IMG/VR virus record: IMGVR_UViG_3300046804_003146
Location: 1 to 20,698 of that record
From: a virus
DNA: 20,698 bases
Strand: one strand, 5' to 3'
A program made the translations under genes and the position numbers. The notes beneath the pieces are model-generated. The model made no database searches. It was not told where the DNA came from and saw only the letters and a program-made list of their open reading frames with translations. How positions within the stretch are numbered: position 1 is the first letter of the stretch; each line of letters opens with the position of its first letter. Shown piece by piece: positions 7,200 through 15,983 of this stretch.

Positions 7200-8245
7200 A
7201 AAAATTCTTAACAGCCAGTAAAGACACGACCCTTTACGAAGCATTTCCAACAATTAATGTTGGGTTAGATGAAATTCTTGAAATTGGTAAAGTCATCGAC
7301 ACGAGCGTGGAAGTTACCAGTTCAACAGCGTATTCAACGGGGTCAGCTCGTACATTAATTTATTTTGATTTACCAACAACCGCTAGTGTATTTTCTGGGT
7401 CAAACTTCTATTTGAACTTGAAATTAGCTAATGCGGAAAATATAAGAAGAAATCAACAAATTATTATCTACCAAGTATCTCGGTCGTGGGATGAAGGTAG
7501 TGGATTTTTCTATCAAAACGTAGAAAATGTAAACGATGGAGCGACATGGAGACAAGCAAGTGGTAGTCTGTCGTGGAGTATGTACGGTGGTGACTTCTTA
7601 ACGGGGGCTACCACACAAAGTATCACGCTTTCACAATACCCACTACAAGATATTAGAGTAGACGTTACTAATATCATCCGTCCCTTGGTCAGCCAATCGT
7701 TGCAATCAACGTTCCGTGGGTTGGCGTTACAATTCCCAATTTCCGATGAATTGGATGTAAACAACAAGGGAGTATTGAAGATTTTTTCAACACAAACTCA
7801 TACCATTTACCAACCAACACTTGAAATTACATGGAATGACCAAATCTTTTCAACAGGTAGTTTACAAGCAATTCCATCTACGTTGAATGTTAAAATTATT
7901 CCATCAAATTTAAAACAAACATACACACAAGGTGATGTTACACGGGTTAGTTTAGTAGTACGTGATGAATACCCATTAAAGTCGTTTGATTCTATCTTAA
8001 GATATAAGAACAAGTATTATCTACCAACATCGTCGTACTACTCCATTGTAGACGTAGAAAGTAATACTACTGTAATGCAATTTGATGACTCCACCAGAGT
8101 CAATACAGACAATAGTGGGTCGTATGTAGTTTTGGATACAACATCACTATATCCAGGTAGATTCTATACATTGAAATTAAAAGTAGCAAGTGGTAGTTAT
8201 TCACGTGTGTTCAATACTGATACAGTTTTCCAAATTGATTTATGA
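7196..8245 (+). CDS. Baseplate-region structural protein with DNRLRE-like domain
   Basis: A 349-residue protein. Residues 1 to about 215 follow the pattern of DNRLRE (CBM96-like) beta-sandwich domains: D-x-T at the start, a P-x-x-N-x-G segment, ARTLIYFDLP, YLNLKLA, VSRSWDEGSGFF, a GATWR segment, then VDVTNII and RGLALQFP, ending with PTLEITW. Such domains are known mainly from surface and carbohydrate-associated proteins of bacteria and archaea. The remaining 130 residues look like one or two more beta domains. It overlaps gp6 and the following gene by 4 nt each (ATGA). By position it is probably a wedge-associated or peripheral baseplate protein, possibly touching the host surface. The domain call rests on pattern reading only. 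Confidence 0.55.
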   Translation: MKKFLTASKDTTLYEAFPTINVGLDEILEIGKVIDTSVEVTSSTAYSTGSARTLIYFDLPTTASVFSGSNFYLNLKLANAENIRRNQQIIIYQVSRSWDEGSGFFYQNVENVNDGATWRQASGSLSWSMYGGDFLTGATTQSITLSQYPLQDIRVDVTNIIRPLVSQSLQSTFRGLALQFPISDELDVNNKGVLKIFSTQTHTIYQPTLEITWNDQIFSTGSLQAIPSTLNVKIIPSNLKQTYTQGDVTRVSLVVRDEYPLKSFDSILRYKNKYYLPTSSYYSIVDVESNTTVMQFDDSTRVNTDNSGSYVVLDTTSLYPGRFYTLKLKVASGSYSRVFNTDTVFQIDL

Positions 8246-8550
8246 TTCCTATTTTAGTGAGCGGGTCAAATCCTGATAGTGGTAGTGTTATCAATAAAGA
8301 AACGATTGATATTTCGTTTACTTTAACTGATGTTACTGCTTCATCTGCTAATAGTGGGTCGATGAACGGAATGAGTTACACATCGTCAATCAAATCTAAC
8401 TACACCGCAACAGGACAAACCGTTGTCATTCCACGTGACCCGGATAACATTCAAGATGGATACGTGTATTATACTCCAATATATACTGAAAAAGTTAACT
8501 ATGAAGTTTGGAAGCAACGAGTAAATAAAAATTTTCAAGAGTTAAGCTGA
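8242..8550 (+). CDS. Small structural-region protein, unknown
   Basis: A 102-residue protein rich in Ser, Thr and Asn. It starts MIPILVSGSNPDSGSV, has a beta-type pattern (TIDISFTLTDV), then VVIPRDPDNIQDGYVYYTPIY, and ends with a short helix (YEVWKQRVNKNFQELS). I do not recognise a family. It overlaps the DNRLRE-like gene by 4 nt (ATGA) and the next gene by 1 nt (TGATG), so it is translated within the baseplate block and is probably a virion or assembly protein. Confidence 0.6.
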   Translation: MIPILVSGSNPDSGSVINKETIDISFTLTDVTASSANSGSMNGMSYTSSIKSNYTATGQTVVIPRDPDNIQDGYVYYTPIYTEKVNYEVWKQRVNKNFQELS

Positions 8551-9404
8551 TGGCAAATCAAGAAAACTATAAAAGTAATTTACAAACATTAAGTGAACAG
8601 TATAACAAGTACACTGTTTCACGTATTGTTGCCACAACTAAGGATAACCTACTGGAAATGGAAGTACCAGCAGACTTTCCGCAAAGAATTACTAAAGCAA
8701 ACATTGAAATTAATCTATACAGTTTATCCGATAATTCTTTAATTTTCTCTGATTTTATTTCAAATAGTATTACCGGAGCAGTTACATTACAACCATTACA
8801 ATACAGTAATGATGGAATGCGTAGAAATTTACTCTTCATTGACTTCTCAAAAGTAACCGACTTATTTGTTCCAATTGGTCAATACGCGGTTTCCCTTAAT
8901 TTCTTTGAAGATGAAATTGGGTCGTATGACAACCGTTCACTCAGTATTTCTACCATTTCTCCTTCACGTACTGAAGTAGAATTATTAGGTACAGATATTA
9001 ATGAACTAAATCAGTTTGCATTACCATCATTAAATTCTGTTTGGGTAAAAGATGCCTTGAAGCAGGTATTTAATCAAACGGGAAGTAATGTACGTATTCC
9101 TGCAGACAATACAGTATTAACTACTGGTTCCATTGGTCAGCAAATGCCACAATTTGTCGCTACATCCATCGAACAATATAATTTTGATGGGGTGTACAAC
9201 ATAGCACAGTCTATATTAGACGGCGCATATATTACCGCTACAACGGAAGTGGATAGTTTACTAGCTAATAATACAACTAGATTTACCAACGCAACTTTAG
9301 CAACTATTATCAGTAGTTCATTAGTAGCAGAATATAAAAAATATTTAGATACCAACACAACAACAGTTGGTCAGTTACCATATGACTTAGTGGTAGGAGA
9401 TTGA
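8550..9404 (+). CDS. Structural-region protein, unknown
   Basis: A 284-residue protein. The first half (about residues 15-150) alternates hydrophobic and polar residues in a beta-sandwich-like manner (ANIEINLYSL, NLLFIDFSKV, GQYAVSLNFFEDEIG). The second half (about 150-284) looks helical and ends LPYDLVVGD. I do not recognise the family. Tandem coupling with neighbours (TGATG upstream; the next ATG 2 nt beyond its stop) and the gp6-proximal location make a wedge or tail-fibre-attachment protein likely. Gene-order comparison suggests a gp8-like position, but I see no sequence feature that proves it. Confidence 0.6.
   Translation: MANQENYKSNLQTLSEQYNKYTVSRIVATTKDNLLEMEVPADFPQRITKANIEINLYSLSDNSLIFSDFISNSITGAVTLQPLQYSNDGMRRNLLFIDFSKVTDLFVPIGQYAVSLNFFEDEIGSYDNRSLSISTISPSRTEVELLGTDINELNQFALPSLNSVWVKDALKQVFNQTGSNVRIPADNTVLTTGSIGQQMPQFVATSIEQYNFDGVYNIAQSILDGAYITATTEVDSLLANNTTRFTNATLATIISSSLVAEYKKYLDTNTTTVGQLPYDLVVGD
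9395..9399 (+). promoter_or_regulatory. Ribosome binding site deciding the next start
   Basis: AGGAG stands 7 nt before ATG 9407. A TTG in the same frame at 9401 would leave almost no spacing, so ATG 9407 is the likelier start. Confidence 0.6.
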
Positions 9405-9406
9405 TT

Positions 9407-9799
9407 ATGGCAATCACACCAACGGATGTAACCAGAGCATTTAGTGTAGTTTCTGGGTCAACAAATCTATTGAATAATAACTTGACTGTTACTTATATTA
9501 AAAATAGTAATGCGATTCCAGCGGACATGCCAATGACTGTCGCTAACGCTTCTGCTGATTTTTATATTAAAGTTTCTCCTGTACCATCAACACCTGTACT
9601 TGAAGTATATCGGTCTGGTAGTACAACATTGGTGAATACTAGCACTCCATTAATTATTCCACCAACTAGCTCAAGAGAATTAGTGGTTCGATTGAGTACG
9701 ACGCTGGAAAACTTTGAAGTACAAACACGACCAGAATCGATTACATTTAATTTGGTCGCAATGGTTACATCAAGTACTAGTACTAATTCTCAATTTTAA
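9407..9799 (+). CDS. Small beta-rich structural-region protein, unknown
   Basis: A 130-residue protein that begins MAITPTDVTRAFSVVSGS and is almost entirely beta-type, with Ser/Thr-rich loops (VPSTPVLEVYRSGSTTLVN, VVRLSTTLENFEV). It could be one immunoglobulin-like or sandwich domain. The ATG start is chosen because of AGGAG 7 nt upstream. It is followed after 10 nt by the large 1446-residue protein. I do not recognise a family; a small accessory baseplate or fibre protein is the best inference. Confidence 0.6.
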   Translation: MAITPTDVTRAFSVVSGSTNLLNNNLTVTYIKNSNAIPADMPMTVANASADFYIKVSPVPSTPVLEVYRSGSTTLVNTSTPLIIPPTSSRELVVRLSTTLENFEVQTRPESITFNLVAMVTSSTSTNSQF

Positions 9800-9809
9800 G
9801 AGATAATAC

Positions 9810-12800
9810 ATGAGTAAGATACGCGTAACTTGGCAAAATCCAGATTTCTTACAAAAGACCTATAATAAAGGTAAAGATGGGTTAGGTAAGGAATATACAT
9901 CGGACCAATATCAAATCACTTTCACAGCAGATGAATTAAATCGTTTGTTGGGAGAATTTGACACCAAAATAGCAAATTGGAGTGCATTTGATGGTAATGC
10001 TATTTCAAACTTTTTTAAAGAGAGCGGTGAAAGTTTAAGTGGCGCGATGGTTCGTCAATTAAAACGTGAACTAAACAGAATCTTGTTTAAGAACACGCTT
10101 ACTAATGTTTACACGTATTTTCCATTTAGTGATAAGCTTGCAACTTCGCAGTCTAAAACAAATGTGATGAAGTATATGTTAGATATCCTACAATCATATC
10201 GGGATATCACACAACGAATTTTAAATGTAGAGAGTGGATTAGCTGAGTACGCCGACTCAACACCTACTACGGGAGAAAAATTACCAACGCTGGTTGAAGT
10301 TCCAGAATCAAAGACACAAGTAACGGTAGGTGTAACTTTAGTTATTACCAAGTTACAAGTACCTCTATTGGAATCATTAATTAAGGCAGTTAATACCTCT
10401 ATTACAACTAAAGCATCAACATTTTTTGATGATACCCGTGAACTTAAAACATTATTAAATCTTGGAAATGACCGTCAAATAGTTGTTCAAGCGTGGAGAA
10501 AGTCTCCATCTAATCCAAGTGCAATTCAACTTAAGTTACTATCTGCATTAGACACTAATGTAGCATTGTACGATGTAGCATTTATTAGTCGTGAACTTGC
10601 AAAAACAGTCATCGACACTATTGAGTTTGATTTAGGACCAGAAGCTGATACCACGCCGTATCTTCGTCCGATGAATACGGATGTTTCTAAGTATATTTTT
10701 AATAAGCGTTCATTGAATGAAATGACGATGGAAACATTGGGTATCGCTACGGGGTCGGCTGGAGCAATTATCAGTGGTTCACAATTATCATTTGACGACA
10801 GAGCATTCCGCAGATGGTTTACTAGTGACTTTAATTCGTCGGAACTCAATATAGACTTTACTGACTACAACAACTTCGTGTATTATGGGTCAGCATATAG
10901 TAGACTTCTTTCTTTCAAACAAAAGTTATTAAAGATTGAAGAATTAACCTCTGCTAGTATTTCGGCTAGTGTGTCCAGTAGTACCATCGGTCAATCACTA
11001 AAAGCTATTGAAAAAGAAAATATTATTAGAAATTTTGACGGGTATGAACAATTCCTCTACTTTGCAACGGAATCGTTTGTATATACCGCAAGTGCATATT
11101 ACAACACTTCTGGTGTAGAATATCACGCTACCGCGTCCTGGCCAAAAATGTCAGACGGAACGCCGTGGAGTGCTAATAGTGTTACTGCATCAAACTGGTT
11201 GACTGTCCAAGGTGCAATTGCACAAAGATACGATGAAAATAACCCAAATTATCTGACGAAGCACCTTCCGTCACACATTCAAGACAATTCTGATTCAATT
11301 GAATTCTTGACATTGGTGGCAATGTTTGGTCACGTTATGGATAATTTAAAGCAGTATGTTGACCAATTTGGAAACGTCTATTCCACAAATCCAAATCCAT
11401 TTGAAGAATTGACAATGGACCAGGTGTACGAAGTAGCACAATCATTTGGTTTACGACTTCCTAACGCATATTCAATTGAAAATCTTGATACGTTTATCTC
11501 ATCAATTGCTGGTGAATCTGGTTCACGGTCATTGGTGGCGGAAACCTGGAAGAGATTCCTACATAGCGCAATTTACCTATCAAAAACTAAGGGGTCACGT
11601 ACTTCATTTAATGCTTTATTAAATACATACGGATTAAACTCACCAATTCTACAGATCAAGGAAACAACATATCCTGGCTCCTCTAACTATATCCAATCTG
11701 ATGAACTTACGTATGGTCTTGGATACACGGGGTCTGTAGAAAGTCATATTCAAATTCCGTTCGTCTCCGCGTCAATTATTGCACAAACATTACAACTACG
11801 ATTTAATCCAAGCACACGCACCAGCAGTTCTATCGTAACAGGTGACCAAAAGTGGGCAATTGACATTGTACCACATCCATCATCATCTAAATTCGATTAC
11901 GGTAGAATTCAAGTAGTAAGTGGGTCCGGACGTGCTGTCATCGCAACCAGTAGTTATTTCCCACTATTCAGTGATGATTATACAAACATTATGTTACGGA
12001 GTCAATCCGCTGACATTTCAATCATCCAAACAGACGGTGACCAAGTATTGTTCCAAGAATCGGCATCAGTAAGTCTTGGAGCACTATGGAATAGTACTAC
12101 GTTCGTTTATATCGGCGGTAGTGGTTCAATTAAGTTAGGAAATAAATTCGATGGTATTGTAGATGAAGTACGTTTGTGGGGAGAAAATATCTCAAACGAT
12201 GATTTTGTATCCCAAGCATATGACCCTGGTTCATATTACGGTACAAATTATACTTCATCACGGGTAAATCTCTACGTACACCTTCCATTCAGTATCCCGT
12301 CTGCGTCAGTAACTCAATCAATTGTAAATGAAAGTCCATACCAAAACATCTCAGTAATACCATCTGTCCCGGCAGTAGGCTTTACAACTGCTTCATATGA
12401 ACGTATATTGAGAGGTATCAAACAATTTACACCAATTGTTGGGTCTACAATTTACACTAATAAAAAGGTACACGTAGTCGCTCCACCAACCTTTAGTGCA
12501 AACTTCGTCGATGGAGATGGTACTAGAGTATTGAGTCCTAACTCCAGTATTAAGACAATTGAAGAAAAGCAATATACCAGTGGACAAAATGTTGTATCGT
12601 TCGCCATCTCACCAACTGATTTTATCAATCAAACCATTTTAAGAACAATGGGCGTGGTGGATGTCAATAATATCATCGGTAGTCCACGATATGTCACGGG
12701 TTCGAGTTATCCAAATTTAACTGAATTAAAGAACTATTTCTTATCATATTACAACGAAAAAATTAATCCAAACGAATACATCAGATTCTTCCGTAATCTT

Positions 12801-14150
12801 GTGGATGCACCAAGTGATTACGCAGAAGATATGGTCCCGGCCAGAGCAAAGTTGTTAAATGGAATTGTTATTGAGTCCTCTATCCTTGACCGTAATCGTT
12901 CAATTGTACAACCAAGTGTTGCTGTAGATGGTACGGCAACTAAAACATTTAATAATTATATTTCTGGGTCTGGGTCAGCTGATGTTGGAGCATATACGTT
13001 CGAGTTCTCATATCCAATCAGCGGGGTTCCAGATGTACTGTCTGATATCCTTCCGATGTCGGGTAACATTGATGTAACTGAAACCATTGGACCCGTCAGT
13101 AGTACGGCTCCAACTAAAATGCCAACGTTCAGACGTATTAAACAATATGTAAACAATGTGTTGGTTACTGCATCTATACTTGATGAAAACAGTTCATTTG
13201 ATGCATTGGAAGCAAATTCGATTGATGCAAACCCACGTGGAGATGTCACTTCATCGGGATATCCAAGAAATCCATACCTTGGTATTCCAAGTAGATTAGC
13301 AAGTGAAGAAAATACGTTGTTACCATATTACGATATTAGACCACGTGCCGACCTAACGGAAATTGGAACTACTTCATATTTCCACAAAAATAATGGTCAA
13401 TATTATTACGAATTTGACACCCTATACAGACAGTTGTATGTGGCTAAATTGGATACCAACGTATCCTCACCTCTTAACCAAGTATACGCAAATGTAACAT
13501 TGTTACAAACGGGTTCGCTTGTAGCAAAACCAGGTAGATATAGTTCAACTATCTCCACCACAACGGCTTATACTTCGGGGTCATACAATACGGGTGTCAT
13601 TAAGATGGCTAACTTGTTCTCTGTATATAACGTAAACGGCACATCGGGATTACGACTCAGACTGTATCGTGATAGTAATTCGAGAGATACGGACAGAACA
13701 CGGGCATTTACGACCGCTCCGACCGGTGACCATGGAGTTCTATTTGATGGATTACTCGAAGGTAATTCAGATGTATTCCCATACGTTATGATGCAAACAA
13801 CGGATTCCACCATTTATTATAGTATTGATAATACTACATCAAGTGATATAGCTCCAACCGATGTCGTATTGAGATATTTCGCCTATGACCCAGCAAGTCT
13901 GATTCCTATCGGATACCTCCCCCGCCACTACAAGTTTAGTCGGGATAATACTACGGCATTAAAGAGAAGAAATTATCTTGGATGTCGAGACGTTGGAACT
14001 ACATTTGATGGGTCGTCGCCTGTTATTGTTGGACCGTCCGTGGGTAATACTATTGTCGTCAATAGTACCAATATCCCATCGCAAAACATAAATTTACCAT
14101 CCGTCCCGCAAATTAGATTGGGGGGTGGGGGTCGATTAAGCGTCCAATAA
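9810..14150 (+). CDS. Very large baseplate/tail structural protein with LamG-like domain
   Basis: A 1446-residue virion protein, the largest gene in the window. An N-terminal helical part (about residues 1-140) is followed by a mixed region with EFLTLVAMFGHVMDNLKQYV (about 505-525) and VAETWKRFLHSAIYLSKTKG (about 575-595). Residues 645-800 read as a concanavalin/LamG-like jelly roll, with the terminal pattern KFDGIVDEVRLWGENIS. Beta-rich modules follow to a glycine-rich C-terminus (RLGGGGRLSV). Position after gp25-gp6 and the large size recall wedge protein gp7 (1032 residues in T4), but T4 gp7 is shorter and I cannot confirm homology. The LamG-like part suggests glycan binding or protein-protein contact at the periphery. 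Ends 63 nt before the next gene, the longest gap in the window. Confidence 0.7.
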   Translation: MSKIRVTWQNPDFLQKTYNKGKDGLGKEYTSDQYQITFTADELNRLLGEFDTKIANWSAFDGNAISNFFKESGESLSGAMVRQLKRELNRILFKNTLTNVYTYFPFSDKLATSQSKTNVMKYMLDILQSYRDITQRILNVESGLAEYADSTPTTGEKLPTLVEVPESKTQVTVGVTLVITKLQVPLLESLIKAVNTSITTKASTFFDDTRELKTLLNLGNDRQIVVQAWRKSPSNPSAIQLKLLSALDTNVALYDVAFISRELAKTVIDTIEFDLGPEADTTPYLRPMNTDVSKYIFNKRSLNEMTMETLGIATGSAGAIISGSQLSFDDRAFRRWFTSDFNSSELNIDFTDYNNFVYYGSAYSRLLSFKQKLLKIEELTSASISASVSSSTIGQSLKAIEKENIIRNFDGYEQFLYFATESFVYTASAYYNTSGVEYHATASWPKMSDGTPWSANSVTASNWLTVQGAIAQRYDENNPNYLTKHLPSHIQDNSDSIEFLTLVAMFGHVMDNLKQYVDQFGNVYSTNPNPFEELTMDQVYEVAQSFGLRLPNAYSIENLDTFISSIAGESGSRSLVAETWKRFLHSAIYLSKTKGSRTSFNALLNTYGLNSPILQIKETTYPGSSNYIQSDELTYGLGYTGSVESHIQIPFVSASIIAQTLQLRFNPSTRTSSSIVTGDQKWAIDIVPHPSSSKFDYGRIQVVSGSGRAVIATSSYFPLFSDDYTNIMLRSQSADISIIQTDGDQVLFQESASVSLGALWNSTTFVYIGGSGSIKLGNKFDGIVDEVRLWGENISNDDFVSQAYDPGSYYGTNYTSSRVNLYVHLPFSIPSASVTQSIVNESPYQNISVIPSVPAVGFTTASYERILRGIKQFTPIVGSTIYTNKKVHVVAPPTFSANFVDGDGTRVLSPNSSIKTIEEKQYTSGQNVVSFAISPTDFINQTILRTMGVVDVNNIIGSPRYVTGSSYPNLTELKNYFLSYYNEKINPNEYIRFFRNLVDAPSDYAEDMVPARAKLLNGIVIESSILDRNRSIVQPSVAVDGTATKTFNNYISGSGSADVGAYTFEFSYPISGVPDVLSDILPMSGNIDVTETIGPVSSTAPTKMPTFRRIKQYVNNVLVTASILDENSSFDALEANSIDANPRGDVTSSGYPRNPYLGIPSRLASEENTLLPYYDIRPRADLTEIGTTSYFHKNNGQYYYEFDTLYRQLYVAKLDTNVSSPLNQVYANVTLLQTGSLVAKPGRYSSTISTTTAYTSGSYNTGVIKMANLFSVYNVNGTSGLRLRLYRDSNSRDTDRTRAFTTAPTGDHGVLFDGLLEGNSDVFPYVMMQTTDSTIYYSIDNTTSSDIAPTDVVLRYFAYDPASLIPIGYLPRHYKFSRDNTTALKRRNYLGCRDVGTTFDGSSPVIVGPSVGNTIVVNSTNIPSQNINLPSVPQIRLGGGGRLSVQ

Positions 14151-14173
14151 TTAACTTAAATTAAATTACTTTA

Positions 14174-14183
14174 TACTTATAAT
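14174..14183 (+). promoter_or_regulatory. Candidate phage late promoter
   Basis: TACTTATAAT in the largest gap of the window, matching 9 of 10 bases of TATTTATAAT at 2386-2395. There is no good -35 hexamer at the proper distance. A transcript would start near 14190 and carry CAGGAG (14198-14203) as ribosome binding site, 10 nt before ATG 14214. The gene downstream appears highly expressed from its codon choice. Inference from two sites only. Confidence 0.4.
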
Positions 14184-14213
14184 TGTTGTACTTCACTCAG
14201 GAGATTTTAGACT

Positions 14214-14873
14214 ATGGGATACCTAGATAAATCCACAATTACCGTGGACGCTATATTAACCAATCGTGGACGGGAACTTTTGTCGCAAGGTACCGGCACG
14301 GGTAATTTCCAAATTACCAAGTTCGCTGTTGCAGACGATGAAGTGGACTACGGGCTATACAACACCGCCCACCCACTAGGGTCCAACTATTATGGGGCTG
14401 TCATCGAAAATATGCCAGTCTTGGAAGCAACTCCTGACGAAACCCAAATCATGCGATATAAGTTGGTTACCATCACGGGTAACGACTTGACTCGCTTTGG
14501 AAGTGTAGTCATTCCACAAATCGTTATCCAAGGAACCACGCTTCCAGCAAACAAGACGATTTACCTTTACTTTGACCCAACCCAAGGTACTAACACGATT
14601 ACTATTCGTCCAATCACTACATACACAGACAGTTCATCTGAAACAGAAAGTGTATACACATTGATGTTGGCGGACAGTACCTTAGCCTCTGTGGAAGTTG
14701 TCAACCCAGCAGCGGGATTGGTATCAGCAAATAATCGTGGGTCAATCGTCGCAAACGGGTTAGAATTTAACATCAAGGCACTTAACAAGACTGGTACCAC
14801 CTCGGTTAGTATTTATGGTGGTAGTTCTGGTGCTGTATATAACTTTACTCTTACGACCACCGCTTCAGCATAA
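14214..14873 (+). CDS. Virion structural protein, conserved in aquatic T4-like phages
   Basis: A 219-residue protein. The N-terminal pattern MGYLDKSTITVDAILTNRGR, then FAVADDEVDYGLYN and HPLGSNYYG, is one I recognise from structural proteins of aquatic T4-like phages; the exact place in the virion is not known to me. The C-terminal 65 residues (from about 155) look like an immunoglobulin-type domain ending in SIYGGSSGAVYNFTLTT. Codons end in C more often than in the genes before it (acc, aac, ttc), and it has its own candidate promoter, both suggesting abundant expression. It is followed after 14 nt by a second structural gene. Confidence 0.75.
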   Translation: MGYLDKSTITVDAILTNRGRELLSQGTGTGNFQITKFAVADDEVDYGLYNTAHPLGSNYYGAVIENMPVLEATPDETQIMRYKLVTITGNDLTRFGSVVIPQIVIQGTTLPANKTIYLYFDPTQGTNTITIRPITTYTDSSSETESVYTLMLADSTLASVEVVNPAAGLVSANNRGSIVANGLEFNIKALNKTGTTSVSIYGGSSGAVYNFTLTTTASA

Positions 14874-14887
14874 TCTAGGAACTTTAT

Positions 14888-15961
14888 ATGGCATATAATA
14901 TATTCACACAATTCGTTGCAGCTGACGACATTACCACGATTCGTGCAAATGAAGTCACTACGGGATTATGGACTGGAGACACGGGAAGTCTTTCAGCAGT
15001 GTACACTTCAAGTGTTCAAGTAGCTAACTCTGGTGAGTTCTACTACGATTTGTATAACGGTGCAAGTCCAACAACTTCCGATATCCAATTCTCAGTAGCT
15101 TACGGTCACGTAAGTGGTGGTGGGTCACCGACTCTTGCTACAAACGCAAATTCGACTCTCCCAACTCAAGTTATCTATTCTCAATATCGTAACATTCTTC
15201 TCGCAGAAGATGTTGAAAAGTTCTCATTTAACGGTGTAGATTCAAATGATATTTATGTTATCAATATTCAACGGGCTCGATTAAAGCAAGCAATCGACCC
15301 AGGCAACTGGCAATTAGGATTGTCTGGTTCAAAAGGACTATTTACATTTATTGATAATAGTGGACTTGGCACCGCAGTTGCTGGTAACCTTGTAGCAAAT
15401 AATGTATACGAAATCCGTTCTGGTAGTTTGACAGCTGGATTACATACAGCAAATACTCAATCATTTGGATTAGTATTCCCGGACTTCGGAGTTATGATTC
15501 TTTCACCGTCAGCAATCAGTTCTTCTGTCGGACTTACTGGGTCAAACTCAGTAGTTGACGCTAAGACTAAGTATCCAGCACTAAACCAACCATATGCACC
15601 ATACACTGGAAGTGCAGCAACTTCATATCAATATCAACATGAAGGGTTGGTTCGTTCCATCTCTGGCTCAATGGCCGCTGGTTCACCATTTATCGCACGG
15701 TCAGCAGAAAGTATTACTTCAACAAACTACTTCGTTCGATTAAAGAATAGTAACTACAACTACTCAAATAATCCAACTTACTATACTGGTTCAAATCCAC
15801 AAAACGTTCTTGAACCATTCCGTGTCAAGCCAATTACTTATGCTACAACAATCGGTTTATATAATGACCAAAACGAATTGTTAGCAGTAGCAAAACTCAG
15901 TAGACCAGTACAAAAGAGTACCGACAAGGAAGCATTAATTCGCGTTCGACTAGATTACTAA
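14888..15961 (+). CDS. Virion structural protein with shared C-terminal module (first copy)
   Basis: A 357-residue protein beginning MAYNIFTQFVAADDITTIRA. The last 70 residues (about 288-357) contain NYNYSNNPTYYTGS, then TTIGLYNDQNELLAVAKLSR, and end RVRLDY. The next gene ends with a clearly related module, so the two C-termini share an origin. The N-terminal part (about residues 90-285) is beta-rich, with Gly/Ser-rich loops. Similar C-termini are, from memory, found in structural proteins of marine T4-like phages. Its place in the particle is unknown; a tail-fibre or capsid-decoration role is possible. Confidence 0.7.
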   Translation: MAYNIFTQFVAADDITTIRANEVTTGLWTGDTGSLSAVYTSSVQVANSGEFYYDLYNGASPTTSDIQFSVAYGHVSGGGSPTLATNANSTLPTQVIYSQYRNILLAEDVEKFSFNGVDSNDIYVINIQRARLKQAIDPGNWQLGLSGSKGLFTFIDNSGLGTAVAGNLVANNVYEIRSGSLTAGLHTANTQSFGLVFPDFGVMILSPSAISSSVGLTGSNSVVDAKTKYPALNQPYAPYTGSAATSYQYQHEGLVRSISGSMAAGSPFIARSAESITSTNYFVRLKNSNYNYSNNPTYYTGSNPQNVLEPFRVKPITYATTIGLYNDQNELLAVAKLSRPVQKSTDKEALIRVRLDY

Positions 15962-15983
15962 ACCGCTTAATGGGTGGATATTT

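Noticed and set aside
9401-9403. TTG as start of the small beta-rich protein
   Set aside because: It almost touches the AGGAG ribosome binding site; ATG 9407 has ideal spacing.
14118-14131. G-rich run that might form a G-quadruplex or terminator
   Set aside because: Only two G-tracts in a short stretch; it encodes the glycine-rich C-terminus RLGGGG, and there is no stem with a U-tract.
14145-14188. Possible stem of CAATAATTA with TAATTGTTG
   Set aside because: Nine pairs with one G-U, a 26-nt loop and nearly pure A/T; likely chance in an AT-rich gap.
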